32,176 nt of DNA from CAZFPT01 sp046541875 (GTDB taxonomy: Bacteria > Planctomycetota > Phycisphaerae > SM23-33): contig JBKHCL010000029.1 in the NCBI GenBank assembly GCA_046541875.1, forward strand, positions 1 to 32,176, in the 5' to 3' direction. Within the stretch, counting starts at the first letter, position 1. Each line of letters begins with the position of its first letter. A program made the translations under genes and the position numbers. Positions 1 through 7,102 of the stretch are shown here, piece after piece. The notes under the pieces were generated by a model. That model saw only the letters and a program-made list of their open reading frames with translations, did not search any database and had not been told where the DNA came from.

Positions 1-743
1 TCCTTATTCTTGCCCTTGGTCTTGTCTTTCTTCTTGTCTTCGTTGTCCTTCCGGCGGGCCTCGGCGATCTGTTTCCGCTGGTCCTTGGTGAGCACGCGGG
101 CGAAGACCTGCTTCTGCAGACCGACCACGAGCGACTGGTGCTCGGCGGCGTTGTAGGGCAGCGTCAGCCGAGCCCCTGCCTTGGTGGCAAGGTCGGTAAT
201 GGCGGCCTCCTGCTTCTCGTCGAGCGAGACGTCCCCGAACTCCGCACGGACGGCCTGGGCGATGGGGTCGGCGTTGTGCCTGCCTCGCTGGTCGGCGGCA
301 AGCACGCCGAACATTCGCTTCTCGTAGCCCATCGCCAACTGGTAGCGGGACCGGTTCAATGCCGAGATCGCCCCCAGGATTCGTCGCTTGTAGGCGATCG
401 CCTGCTCCGCGCGGGCGCGTTCCTTTTTGGCCTTGGACTTCGCCTTGGCGGCCAGGGCGTTGACCTTGGCCTGCTGATCGCGGAGCTTTTCAAGCTTCTT
501 GGCGTTGGCGGCGTCCCATTTGTCGATGGCCGCTGCCCGTTGCTTGGCCAGGTCGGTGAGCGTCTTGACCTGCTTGTCGCTCAGCGAGAGCGTCTCCTTG
601 AGCGAGTCGATGTCTTCGGCGAAGGACGGGGGAATGTCATAGGTGGGTTGCGGAGAGGGCTTGGGCCCGGCGTGGGTCAGGGCGGTGGTCAGCAAGAGGG
701 CCGGCAGCACCAAGGCCCAGGTCCGGCGGAGAGGTCGGTTCAT
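1..743 (-). CDS. Secreted coiled-coil protein with LTxxQ-like motifs (3' end off window)
   Basis: The reading frame starts at an ATG (743-741) and stays open to the left edge, so about 247 residues are visible and the C-terminus is missing. The N-terminus (RRTWALVLPALLLTTALTHAG) is a typical signal peptide, so the protein is probably exported. The mature part is highly charged and Lys/Ala/Arg-rich, with long predicted helices around residues 75-125. Two LTxxQ-like elements, LSLSDKQ near residue 52 and LTKDQRKQI near residue 215, recall the helical repeats of Spy/CpxP-type periplasmic proteins, but this resemblance is weak. The last visible part is almost all Lys, Asp, Glu and Asn. The ribosome binding site is poor. 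It is a lone minus-strand gene behind the tRNA-Glu transcript. Function unknown; an envelope-stress chaperone or a planctomycete-specific structural protein are both possible. Confidence 0.75.
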   Translation of the reverse strand, partial: MNRPLRRTWALVLPALLLTTALTHAGPKPSPQPTYDIPPSFAEDIDSLKETLSLSDKQVKTLTDLAKQRAAAIDKWDAANAKKLEKLRDQQAKVNALAAKAKSKAKKERARAEQAIAYKRRILGAISALNRSRYQLAMGYEKRMFGVLAADQRGRHNADPIAQAVRAEFGDVSLDEKQEAAITDLATKAGARLTLPYNAAEHQSLVVGLQKQVFARVLTKDQRKQIAEARRKDNEDKKKDKTKGKNK

Positions 744-844
744 GGCATGTCTCGCGGGATGGCAGGTGGCCCGGCCTCTCGCCGCCATCCGGACGCGGGC
801 CTGTCTGCACGTAGCCGGGTCGGCCGACGCTTGTGCATCCGCTT

Positions 845-872
845 ATTCTACACCCGGGGGTTAAATGGGTGT
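845..872 (-). promoter_or_regulatory. Weak candidate promoter and inverted repeat upstream of the left-edge gene
   Basis: On the minus strand TAGAAT (850-845) resembles a -10 box about 100 bases upstream of the ATG at 743. No good -35 box stands at 17 bases. An inverted repeat, ACACCC (850-855) and GGGTGT (867-872), overlaps it and could be an operator or chance. Apart from this and the tRNA terminator, I see nothing in 744-1018. Confidence 0.2.
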
Positions 873-970
873 CGGCGAATATGCCCGGGGGGCAGTTTTT
901 CCGGCGGGCGGGTCGCCCCAGCCAGATCGGTCCCAGCCGCGATCGGCCCGGCGACGGCAGGGGATGCGCA

Positions 971-1013
971 TAAAACAAGCGGGCTTCTCGCGTTATCGGC
1001 AAGAGGCCCGCTT
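971..1013 (-). terminator. Intrinsic terminator of the tRNA-Glu transcript
   Basis: Read on the minus strand, AAGCGGGC (1013-1006) pairs with GCCCGCTT (984-977). The stem continues inward through TCTTGC/GCGAGA with one G-U pair, and GTTTTA follows. It lies six bases beyond the 3' end of the tRNA, so it should end that short transcript. Confidence 0.8.
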
Positions 1014-1018
1014 CTTGA

Positions 1019-1091
1019 CACCCCCACGGGGACTCGAACCCCGGTCTCCAGGATGAGAACCTGATATCCTAGGCCGCTAGACGATGGGGGC
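1019..1091 (-). tRNA. tRNA-Glu (anticodon CUC)
   Basis: A complete cloverleaf can be folded on the minus strand. The acceptor stem is GCCCCCA/TGGGGGT, with G1 opposite U72 as a wobble pair. The D arm follows the GTCTAGCGGCCTAGGA pattern typical of tRNA-Glu. The anticodon loop TTCTCAT gives anticodon CUC (reads GAG). The T arm is CGGGG-TTCGAGT-CCCCG. The discriminator base is G, as expected for glutamate. CCA is not encoded. The length is 73 nt. Confidence 0.95.
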
Positions 1092-1272
1092 GTGTTTGCT
1101 GCATCGTAGCTGTTTGTGGGCCCGTACTGCGTTTCCGCAGCCGTCCTGGAAGCTCAAAATGGTAGCCGGATTGGTCGATGGGGTCAAGGCAAAATCCGGT
1201 CTCCGGCGCGGATTGTATGTGTTCAGGCGATGTGAAGATGAAGCTTTTTATGCGATTGAGTCGATATTTATC

Positions 1273-1301
1273 TTGATGAATCAGCCGAAGAGAGGTATTA
1301 T
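1273..1301 (+). promoter_or_regulatory. Sigma70-type promoter for the PEP-CTERM gene
   Basis: TTGATG (1273-1278) and TATTAT (1296-1301) are separated by 17 bases. Transcription would start near 1308 and leave a leader of about 125 nt before the ATG at 1432. The rest of 1092-1431 holds only this promoter and the hairpin at 1361-1389; I see no further gene there. Confidence 0.6.
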
Positions 1302-1360
1302 ACCACATGCTCAGGTGGGCGTAGTTCCGCTCACCAAGGTCGTAAAGAAGTAAAGAGGGA

Positions 1361-1389
1361 GGAGGAGACCGCTTGCTCATGTCTCCTCC
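1361..1389 (+). promoter_or_regulatory. Leader hairpin upstream of the PEP-CTERM gene
   Basis: A perfect 9-bp inverted repeat, GGAGGAGAC (1361-1369) and GTCTCCTCC (1381-1389), encloses an 11-nt loop. The left arm is a purine-rich, Shine-Dalgarno-like sequence that would be hidden in the stem. No U-tract follows, so it is not a normal intrinsic terminator. It may stabilise the transcript or control it; function unknown. Confidence 0.4.
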
Positions 1390-1431
1390 CAAAGACAAGT
1401 GCTCACCGTCTGTAGAAGAGAGAGGCAAGTC

Positions 1432-2160
1432 ATGAAACGCACGAAGCTCGCATCTATCGTGGCGCTCACCGTCGTTATGGGGATCGTCTCAGTCGCGTCC
1501 GCGGAGCCAATCGGCCCTTCGTTCGCTGTGCAGGACATCATTGACGAAACAGGCGCAATTGCCGTCAACGACAAGGTGTTCAGCGATTTCAGCGTTGTCA
1601 GCCCCAACGCAGAGAACGAAGACTCTGTTGCCCCCAGTGCGGATGAACTCTTCGTCCAGGGCTGGGTCTGGGAAAGCGGTCCGTACGCCGGCGAGGTTGG
1701 TCTGCGGTTTGATGGTGGTTGGATGGCCGGATATGAGAAGACCGCTGCCAGCACGATAAAGTTTCGTGTTCAGGCGGACGACCCGTATCTGATCTCGGAC
1801 AACACGTTGTACACCACCGCCTTTGACGCCATCCTTGGCGGCAGCGCTGGCGTAACCGAGAGCGTCTACCACGATGAGCCGGTGGCTGGGGTCGAGCGCT
1901 TTGAAGGCAAGTCGATCTACACCTATTCCGACACCGGGGCTGAGAAGCAGACAGATCACGTCGATTACGATCCGGCTGACTACGATGACGATATCTGGGT
2001 CAGCGTTGGTGTGACGGTTACCGGCGGTAATGACGACGAGGATGCTCACGCCCAGTTGAATGACTTCTACATCACCTTCAGCCAGGTGCCCGAACCGGCG
2101 ACGATGGCGGTTCTCGGGCTTGGCGGCCTGACGATGCTGCTGCGTCGTAAGCGTCAGTAA
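1432..2160 (+). CDS. PEP-CTERM domain secreted protein
   Basis: This 242-residue protein has an N-terminal signal peptide (MKRTKLASIVALTVVMGIVS, ending near VASA|EP). Its C-terminus is a textbook PEP-CTERM sorting signal: the VPEP motif, a hydrophobic stretch (MAVLGLGGLTMLL) and a final basic cluster (RRKRQ). In the family, such proteins are exported, recognised by an exosortase and placed at the cell surface or in exopolysaccharide. The middle part (residues 27-215) is acidic and rich in Asp, Tyr, Val and Thr, in keeping with a beta-sandwich, but I recognise no enzyme motif. The ATG at 1432 fits the signal peptide and has GAGAGAGGCAAG upstream; a GTG at 1399 would add residues before the signal and lacks support. 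It is a single gene with its own promoter and terminator. No exosortase is in the window. Confidence 0.9.
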   Translation: MKRTKLASIVALTVVMGIVSVASAEPIGPSFAVQDIIDETGAIAVNDKVFSDFSVVSPNAENEDSVAPSADELFVQGWVWESGPYAGEVGLRFDGGWMAGYEKTAASTIKFRVQADDPYLISDNTLYTTAFDAILGGSAGVTESVYHDEPVAGVERFEGKSIYTYSDTGAEKQTDHVDYDPADYDDDIWVSVGVTVTGGNDDEDAHAQLNDFYITFSQVPEPATMAVLGLGGLTMLLRRKRQ

Positions 2161-2204
2161 GCAAACACAACTATCCTGCTGCAGTGTGCAGGACACCAAT
2201 CGAG

Positions 2205-2234
2205 AAGCCCCGCCTCTAAAAGGCGGGGCTTTTT
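2205..2234 (+). terminator. Intrinsic terminator after the PEP-CTERM gene
   Basis: GCCCCGCC (2207-2214) and GGCGGGGC (2222-2229) form an 8-bp GC stem with loop TCTAAAA, followed by five T. The A/T pairs outside the stem extend it. It is a strong rho-independent terminator. Confidence 0.93.
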
Positions 2235-2314
2235 CGTGGGGGACCGGGGATTGCTCGTGCGCTTGGCCACGCTGCGTTTCTTCCTGTGGCGAATCCTGTG
2301 GCCCGAGGTCCGCT

Positions 2315-2343
2315 TTGACGGCCGACTCCGGGACGAATACAAT
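2315..2343 (+). promoter_or_regulatory. Sigma70-type promoter for the enolase-family gene
   Basis: TTGACG (2315-2320) and TACAAT (2338-2343) stand 17 bases apart. The start codon is at 2373, so the leader is short (about 25 nt) and contains the Shine-Dalgarno AGGAAAGGA. Confidence 0.7.
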
Positions 2344-2372
2344 TCCGCCTGTTCGGCAGGAAAGGACCCCGC

Positions 2373-3497
2373 GTGAAGGCTGTCACCCCGAGGCAATTGG
2401 ATGTCTATCGCACGGCGCTGCCCATGCGCTCTTTCGAGCACGCCGCCGCCTCGCGAAACCTCGCCGAAGCGATCGTCGTGCGCGTGACGTTCGAGGACGG
2501 CAGCGAGGGTTGGGGCGAAACGCTGCCGCGCCCCTACGTCACCGGCGAAACGCTGGACACCGTGGTGGCCGACCTCGCCGAGACGCTTTGGCCCGCGATG
2601 GCCGCCCGCCCGTTGTCTGCTGCCGAGTTGACCGAGTTGCCCGCGCGCGACGCCACCGGCCGATGTCTCAACGCGGCGCTGTGCGCCGTCGAGTTGGCCT
2701 GTCAGGACGGCCTGCTGCGCAGGGACCCCTCTTCGCGTCGGCTGCCCATTCGCCAGAGAGTCTCGGCGGTGCTGGGCTCGCGCGACCCGGCGAAGACAGC
2801 CCGGCGACTGTGCCTGTTCCGTCTGGGAGGCCTGCGGGACGTGAAGCTCAAGCTCGCCTTGGGCGAGTCGACCGACCGTGCGAACCTGCGGGTCGTGCAC
2901 AAGCGGCTGGCGCGATGCCTGCGAAGCGGGCGGTGCTCGCTGCGGGTGGACGTCAATGGTGGCTGGGATATCGACGAGGTGCCCGGGCGCATCGAGGAGC
3001 TGATTCCGTATGGCGTATCGGCCGTCGAACAGCCGGTGTACTGCAGCGCCGCGGAGCTGGCGGAGCTGGCGGGGCGATGCCCGCTGCCCTTGATCGCCGA
3101 TGAAAGCCTGCTCACCGACGCCGACGCCCACGCGCTGCTGTCGGCCGGTGCGAAAGTGCGTTGGAATCTCCGTCTCTCCAAAAACGGCGGCCTCTCGCGA
3201 ACCTGCCGCCTGGCGAAGCTCGCCGGTGAGCACAGCATCCCGGTCGTGGTCGGGTGCATGGTCGGCGAGAGCGGCATCCTGTCGGCCGCCCAACGAAGAC
3301 TGCTGCAGCGGAACCCGGGCGTGGCCTTCGTCGAGGGCAACTTCGGACGGTTCCTGCTGCGGGACGACCTGACCCGTCGCTCGCCGCGATTCGGCTGGCG
3401 GGGCAAGCTCAGGCCTCTCACCGAGCCGGGACTGGGAGTGAAGGTGGACCTCGCCAAACTCCGCGAGTATGGTGAGCTGCTCATGAGCCGTGCATGA
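2373..3497 (+). CDS. Enolase-superfamily enzyme (dipeptide epimerase / muconate cycloisomerase-like)
   Basis: This 374-residue protein has the fold signature of the MLE subgroup of the enolase superfamily: a capping domain (residues 1-130, with GWGET near 46) and a barrel. The first catalytic Lys pair is K158-x-K160 (DVKLKL). The three metal ligands are D193 (RVDVNGGW), E219 (VEQP) and D243 (IADES). The segment that normally reads N-x-K-x-x-K-x-G-G reads NLRLSKNGG here, with Arg267 in place of the first Lys. Family members epimerise L-Ala-D/L-Glu or other dipeptides, cyclise muconate, or make o-succinylbenzoate. Substrate cannot be told from sequence. An o-succinylbenzoate synthase role is tempting because menA is nearby, but its typical sequence is not seen. 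The GTG start is set by AGGAAAGGA. An exported hydrolase-like gene follows after 45 bases. Confidence 0.8.
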   Translation: MKAVTPRQLDVYRTALPMRSFEHAAASRNLAEAIVVRVTFEDGSEGWGETLPRPYVTGETLDTVVADLAETLWPAMAARPLSAAELTELPARDATGRCLNAALCAVELACQDGLLRRDPSSRRLPIRQRVSAVLGSRDPAKTARRLCLFRLGGLRDVKLKLALGESTDRANLRVVHKRLARCLRSGRCSLRVDVNGGWDIDEVPGRIEELIPYGVSAVEQPVYCSAAELAELAGRCPLPLIADESLLTDADAHALLSAGAKVRWNLRLSKNGGLSRTCRLAKLAGEHSIPVVVGCMVGESGILSAAQRRLLQRNPGVAFVEGNFGRFLLRDDLTRRSPRFGWRGKLRPLTEPGLGVKVDLAKLREYGELLMSRA

Positions 3498-3542
3498 AAC
3501 GGGTCCCTCTGTCCGACCCGGCTCCACGAAAGGACGACGTGG

Positions 3543-4478
3543 ATGAAACGCATTCTGCTGTGCATGCTGGCGGGGCTTTGTGGGGGCTGTCCCGACGGGG
3601 GCGACCCGCCCGCCGGCCCGGACGTGACGCACCAGCCCTTCCGGGCCCCGGTGGCGGTGGTTTCTTCCGATGTCATGCTCCTGACCGACACTCCTCCGCC
3701 GAGGGTGGTGCGGATCCGCCTGTATTCCCCCGCGGGCCCTGCCGCACCGAACGAGGTCGCCCATCCGCTGGTGTTGGTCTCGCCGGACGCGGGCCGATCG
3801 GCCCGGCAGTACGCTTGGCTGGGCAAGCATCTCGCCAGCCAAGGGTACCTGTGTGTGGTGATCGAGCATGGCGAGGTCCGGGAGGGCGCCTCGGCCCGAC
3901 GGCAACGCGCGGGCGAACTGTCCTTCGTGTTGGATCGTCTCTCCAGCCGGGATTTCCCGGCCATGCTGAAGATCGCCCCGGACTCCGACCGCGTTGCCGT
4001 CGTCGGACATGGGGCGGGCGCGGAGACGGCGCTGCTGGCAGCGGGGCTCGCACCGGACGCGAACGAGCCGGGCGAGATGTTGGTCGATCGTCGCCTGGAC
4101 GCGGTGGTTGCCCTGGATCCGCCGCCGTCGGGCGCGGGCGGGTTCAGCGAAGAGAGTTTCGCCTCGGTGTCCGGCCCGTCCTTGCTGATCGACGCGAAAA
4201 GGCAGCAAGATGCGAACGTTTCATCGGCCGCCTTCGAGGCCCTGCCGGAGGGGTTGGCGTTTCATCTGGTCGTTCCCGCTCCCGGCGGGGATGCGTTCCT
4301 CAGTCCGCCGGGCTCCCAGCGGCAGGAGCGCAGCCCGATTCACCTGCTCTGGGTGGGGCAGACGGTGACGGCCTTCCTGGACGCCAGCCTGCGGCAGGAC
4401 CGCGAAGCGCTGCGTTGGCTGATGGATCGCCGCATCGAGACGTTCTCCCGGGGGGCGTGCCGGATCCGCCATCGATAG
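3543..4478 (+). CDS. Exported alpha/beta-hydrolase-fold protein lacking the catalytic Ser
   Basis: The protein has 311 residues. The N-terminus (MKRILLCMLAGLCGGC) is a short signal peptide with an imperfect lipobox ending at Cys16, so it may be a lipoprotein. The sequence HPLVLVSPDAGRSARQYAWL, then a helix and YLCVVIEHGE, match the oxyanion region and strands of dienelactone-hydrolase or PAF-acetylhydrolase-like proteins. The nucleophile elbow reads VVGHGAGAETALLAAG: the usual G-x-S-x-G Ser is Gly157 (codon GGG at 4011-4013). It is therefore probably inactive as a serine hydrolase, or uses another mechanism. It lies 45 bases downstream of the enolase-family gene and may share its transcript. 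Start ATG at 3543 follows GAAAGGACGACGTGG. Confidence 0.7.
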   Translation: MKRILLCMLAGLCGGCPDGGDPPAGPDVTHQPFRAPVAVVSSDVMLLTDTPPPRVVRIRLYSPAGPAAPNEVAHPLVLVSPDAGRSARQYAWLGKHLASQGYLCVVIEHGEVREGASARRQRAGELSFVLDRLSSRDFPAMLKIAPDSDRVAVVGHGAGAETALLAAGLAPDANEPGEMLVDRRLDAVVALDPPPSGAGGFSEESFASVSGPSLLIDAKRQQDANVSSAAFEALPEGLAFHLVVPAPGGDAFLSPPGSQRQERSPIHLLWVGQTVTAFLDASLRQDREALRWLMDRRIETFSRGACRIRHR

Positions 4479-4484
4479 CGCACC

Positions 4485-4514
4485 GCGACAGGGCGCATCC
4501 GTTGCGCCTACAAT
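4485..4514 (+). promoter_or_regulatory. Candidate promoter for the doxX-menA-ndh operon
   Basis: GCGACA (4485-4490, 4/6 match to -35) and TACAAT (4509-4514) are 18 bases apart, just after the preceding stop codon and 38 bases before the doxX-like ATG. Confidence 0.5.
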
Positions 4515-4552
4515 GTCCTGACGTGCACTCGGACCTTCGTTGGGAGAACGCC

Positions 4553-4984
4553 ATGAACACGCGAAAGCTTACCGCGATCGATGTCGGCCTGCTCGTAATT
4601 CGCCTGGGGCTGGGAGTCATGTTCATCATGCACGGCTGGCCGAAAATGATGGGCGGCCCGGAGAAGTGGGCTGGTATCGGCGGGGCGATGGGGGCTCTCG
4701 GAATCACCTTCGCCCCGGCGTTCTGGGGTTTCATGGCGGCGTTCGCCGAGCTCATCGGCGGGGCCATGCTCATCGTCGGCCTGCTGGTACGACCGTTCGC
4801 GGCGATGATGTTCTTCACCATGTTCGTCGCTGCCGTCATGCACATCACCGGCGAGCACGGGTTCTACAAGTGGGCCTGGCCGGTCGAGGTGGGTGTGGCG
4901 TTCCTGGGATTGACCATCGCCGGGGGCGGCCGACTCGCACTTGGGGCGACACTCGCTCCCTTCAAAGACCACTGGTTCCGATAG
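4553..4984 (+). CDS. DoxX-family membrane protein
   Basis: This 143-residue protein has four hydrophobic segments (about residues 10-28, 52-75, 79-100 and 110-130). It carries DoxX-family features: LLVIRLGLGVMFIMHGWPK at the end of the first helix and FAELIGGAMLIVGL in the middle. DoxX proteins are small inner-membrane proteins; in archaea DoxD/DoxA form a quinone oxidoreductase, and bacterial members are linked to redox homeostasis, but most have no known reaction. It is the first gene of an operon with menA (4-base gap) and ndh, which suggests work with the quinone pool. The start ATG is preceded by GGGAGAACGCC. Confidence 0.88.
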   Translation: MNTRKLTAIDVGLLVIRLGLGVMFIMHGWPKMMGGPEKWAGIGGAMGALGITFAPAFWGFMAAFAELIGGAMLIVGLLVRPFAAMMFFTMFVAAVMHITGEHGFYKWAWPVEVGVAFLGLTIAGGGRLALGATLAPFKDHWFR

Positions 4985-4988
4985 GTCC

Positions 4989-5948
4989 ATGACCGTCGAC
5001 TCGTCCATCCCAACATCGGCTGGGACCGAGCCGACTGACCGAGCGCCGCACGCGGTCTCGGGCGGTGACATCGTCCGCGCGCTGCGCCTGCCGTTCTGCG
5101 CCGCCGGCGCGCTGCCCTACCTGGCCGGGGCGTTTGTCGCTGTCGGTTCCACGCGGTGGGACCTCTTCGCGTTGGGCCTGGCCGCTGTCGTGCTGACGCA
5201 TCTGTCCGCCAATCTCACCAACGACGTTGCCGACGACGCCAACACCGTCGATCGGCAGGACCCGCGATACTTCGGGTTTTTCGGCGGATCGCAGTTGATC
5301 CAGGAAGGCCGACTTTCGCGACGGGCGTATCTCGCCGGAGCGGTTGGTTGCGGCGCGGCGGCGGGGGTGGCGGTCGTCCTGGCGGCGTGGCTGAGCGGGG
5401 CGTGGGAAGCGGTCGGGTTTTTCGCGGCGATTCTCCTGCTGGGCTGGTCGTACTCCCATCCGCCGCTTCGACTGGCTGGACGGGGCCTGGGTGAGTTGGT
5501 CGTCTTTCTGCTGTTCGGCCCGGCGTGTGTGGTGGGCGGTGCGTATCTCCAGCAGGGCGGTTGGCCGGGCGAGGCGGCGTGGTGGGTCGCGGTTCCGATG
5601 GGCCTGCTGACCGCGGCGATTCTGGTGGCCAATGAGGTCCCCGACGCTGGGGTGGACGCTGCCGGCGGGAAGCGAACGCTGGTGGTGCGCATCGGAGCGA
5701 CCCGCGGCTGGTTGCTGCTGGCGGGGGTGCTCGCAGCGGTGTATGCGTCCATCGTTGCGGGGGTGTCTATCGGGGCGATCCGCCCGTGGGGGTTGGCGTC
5801 TCTGGGTACGATCCCGCTGGCGGGGGCGGTTGTCGATCGGGTGCGGCGGTACCGAGGCCCGCGTGAGGCGTTTGTCCCGGTTTCCAAGGGGGTCATCGTC
5901 TTGCAATTGATCGCGGCGGCCTTGCTGTTGCTGGGGGTGATCCGATGA
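4989..5948 (+). CDS. menA: MenA-like prenyltransferase (1,4-dihydroxy-2-naphthoate polyprenyltransferase)
   Basis: This 319-residue polytopic protein belongs to the UbiA/MenA prenyltransferase family, with about eight to nine membrane helices. The first Asp-rich motif is N78-D79-V-A-D82-D83, which binds the Mg-prenyl diphosphate. The second is D219-A-G-V-D223 followed by GGKRTL. The YSHPPLRLAGRGLGEL segment between helices is typical of MenA. MenA joins a polyprenyl chain to dihydroxynaphthoate in menaquinone synthesis at the inner membrane. The gene follows doxX by four bases and overlaps ndh by ATGA, so all three are translationally linked. A GC-rich N-terminal tail of about 28 residues precedes the first helix. 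Other UbiA-family roles (for example carotenoid or chlorophyll tail attachment) are possible but less likely beside a quinone reductase. Confidence 0.87.
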   Translation: MTVDSSIPTSAGTEPTDRAPHAVSGGDIVRALRLPFCAAGALPYLAGAFVAVGSTRWDLFALGLAAVVLTHLSANLTNDVADDANTVDRQDPRYFGFFGGSQLIQEGRLSRRAYLAGAVGCGAAAGVAVVLAAWLSGAWEAVGFFAAILLLGWSYSHPPLRLAGRGLGELVVFLLFGPACVVGGAYLQQGGWPGEAAWWVAVPMGLLTAAILVANEVPDAGVDAAGGKRTLVVRIGATRGWLLLAGVLAAVYASIVAGVSIGAIRPWGLASLGTIPLAGAVVDRVRRYRGPREAFVPVSKGVIVLQLIAAALLLLGVIR

Positions 5949-7078
5949 AGCGCGTGGTGATCCTTGGCGGCGGGTTCGCGGGGCTGTTCGCAGCCCGCAT
6001 GCTTTCGCGACGGGGCGACGTGGCGGTGACGTTGCTGGACCCGCGCGCCGAGTCGCACTTCCTGCCGATGCTGCCGGACGTGGTCGGGCGGGGCTTCTCG
6101 CGGGAGGTGCTGACCTACCCGTTGCGTCGGGCCGCCCGGCGGTGGGGGTTCACCTTCGTCAACGAGGCGGCCAAGGAAATCGACGCGTCCACGGTTCGGT
6201 CGGCGTGCGAGTCCCTGTCGTACGATGCACTGATCGTCGCGACCGGGTCCACCACGAACTATCACGGCCAGGAGGAAATCCGCGAGTTGTCCACCCCGCT
6301 GGAGTGGTTTCCCCACGCGCTGCGGATTCGCGACGAGGCGACGGACCCGTCGGTCGGAACGATCGTCATCGCCGGGGCCGGGTATACGGGTATCGAGGTC
6401 GCCACGAACCTGCGCCGGCTGGCGAACCATCGCAGCCTGACCAGGCGCATCGTGGTGGTGGACCCCGCCGAGGAGATATGTCCCGTGGTTCCCGCGAAGT
6501 TTCGGCCTTACGTGGCGGAAACGTGCGAGCGGATGGGCATCGAGGTGCGCCTGGAAACCACCGCCCAGCCGCTCGATGGTCGAACGGTGGAGCTGTCCGA
6601 CGGGGAGCGCATGGACGGCGCTTCGCTGGTCTGGTCTGCGGGCGTGCGGGGGGGGGACCTGGCCGACCAGCTCGACGCCGAGCAGACGCGCTCCAAACGC
6701 CTGGTGGTCGATGAGACCCTCCGGGTGCGGGAGAATGTTTTCGTCGTCGGCGACGCAGCGGCTGTGATGCGCGAAGGCAGCCCTTTGCGCATGGGTGTGC
6801 AGTTTTCGATTTCACAGGGCGCCCTGGCGGGGGAAAACGCCGCACGACTCCTGGCCGGGCGACCGCTGGAACCCTATCGGCCGATCGATCTGGGGTACGT
6901 TGTACCGATGGCGAACTTCCGCGGCTGTGGTGTGATTCTGGGACTGAGCGTTCGCGGAGTGATCCCCGCGATGATGCACTACGTGATGTGTCTCTACCGC
7001 ACCTTCGGGCTGGAAGGGCGAGCGTCGCTGCTGGCGTCGTTGCTGCTGCGCGGCGACCTCGATCGCAAAAACCCTTGA
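5945..7078 (+). CDS. ndh: Type II NADH:quinone oxidoreductase-like flavoprotein (NDH-2)
   Basis: This 377-residue protein has two dinucleotide-binding folds. The FAD fold begins at residue 4 (VVILGGGFAGLFAARML) and the NAD(P)H fold lies near residue 140 (IVIAGAGYTGIEVATNL). VFVVGDAAAV near residue 262 contacts the flavin, followed by a quinone-side motif region (QFSISQGALAGENAARLL). The C-terminal VIPAMMHYVMCLYRTFGLEG helix resembles the membrane-anchoring part of NDH-2. The enzyme moves electrons from NADH to quinone without pumping protons. The protein is somewhat shorter than typical NDH-2 (about 400-430), so a related sulfide:quinone or other quinone reductase cannot be excluded; no active-site Cys pair of SQR is evident. 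Its ATG overlaps the menA stop. The kamA promoter overlaps its 3' end. Confidence 0.87.
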   Translation: MKRVVILGGGFAGLFAARMLSRRGDVAVTLLDPRAESHFLPMLPDVVGRGFSREVLTYPLRRAARRWGFTFVNEAAKEIDASTVRSACESLSYDALIVATGSTTNYHGQEEIRELSTPLEWFPHALRIRDEATDPSVGTIVIAGAGYTGIEVATNLRRLANHRSLTRRIVVVDPAEEICPVVPAKFRPYVAETCERMGIEVRLETTAQPLDGRTVELSDGERMDGASLVWSAGVRGGDLADQLDAEQTRSKRLVVDETLRVRENVFVVGDAAAVMREGSPLRMGVQFSISQGALAGENAARLLAGRPLEPYRPIDLGYVVPMANFRGCGVILGLSVRGVIPAMMHYVMCLYRTFGLEGRASLLASLLLRGDLDRKNP

Positions 7079-7102
7079 TAACAAGGCGTTTTATGGTATT
7101 AT
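7075..7102 (+). promoter_or_regulatory. Extended -10 promoter for the kamA operon
   Basis: TTGATA (7075-7080) and TATTAT (7097-7102) are 16 bases apart, and TGG precedes the -10 as an extended element. The predicted start near 7109 gives a leader of about 150 nt. The -35 overlaps the ndh stop codon and a short CCTTG/CAAGG hairpin (7073-7086). Confidence 0.65.

Noticed and set aside
138..1064. A plus-strand 308-codon frame over the left-edge gene and the tRNA
   Set aside because: It is antisense to a gene with a signal peptide and reads through a tRNA, with no support of its own.
2154..4208. A 684-codon open frame on the minus strand over the enolase and hydrolase genes
   Set aside because: It is a shadow of the plus-strand genes; its sequence is Arg/Gln/His-rich and shapeless, and it crosses a strong terminator and a promoter.
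3494..4984. A single 496-codon protein whose end is the DoxX-like protein
   Set aside because: The first 350 codons are an alternate frame of the hydrolase gene. The DoxX protein has its own ATG (4553), ribosome binding site and promoter.
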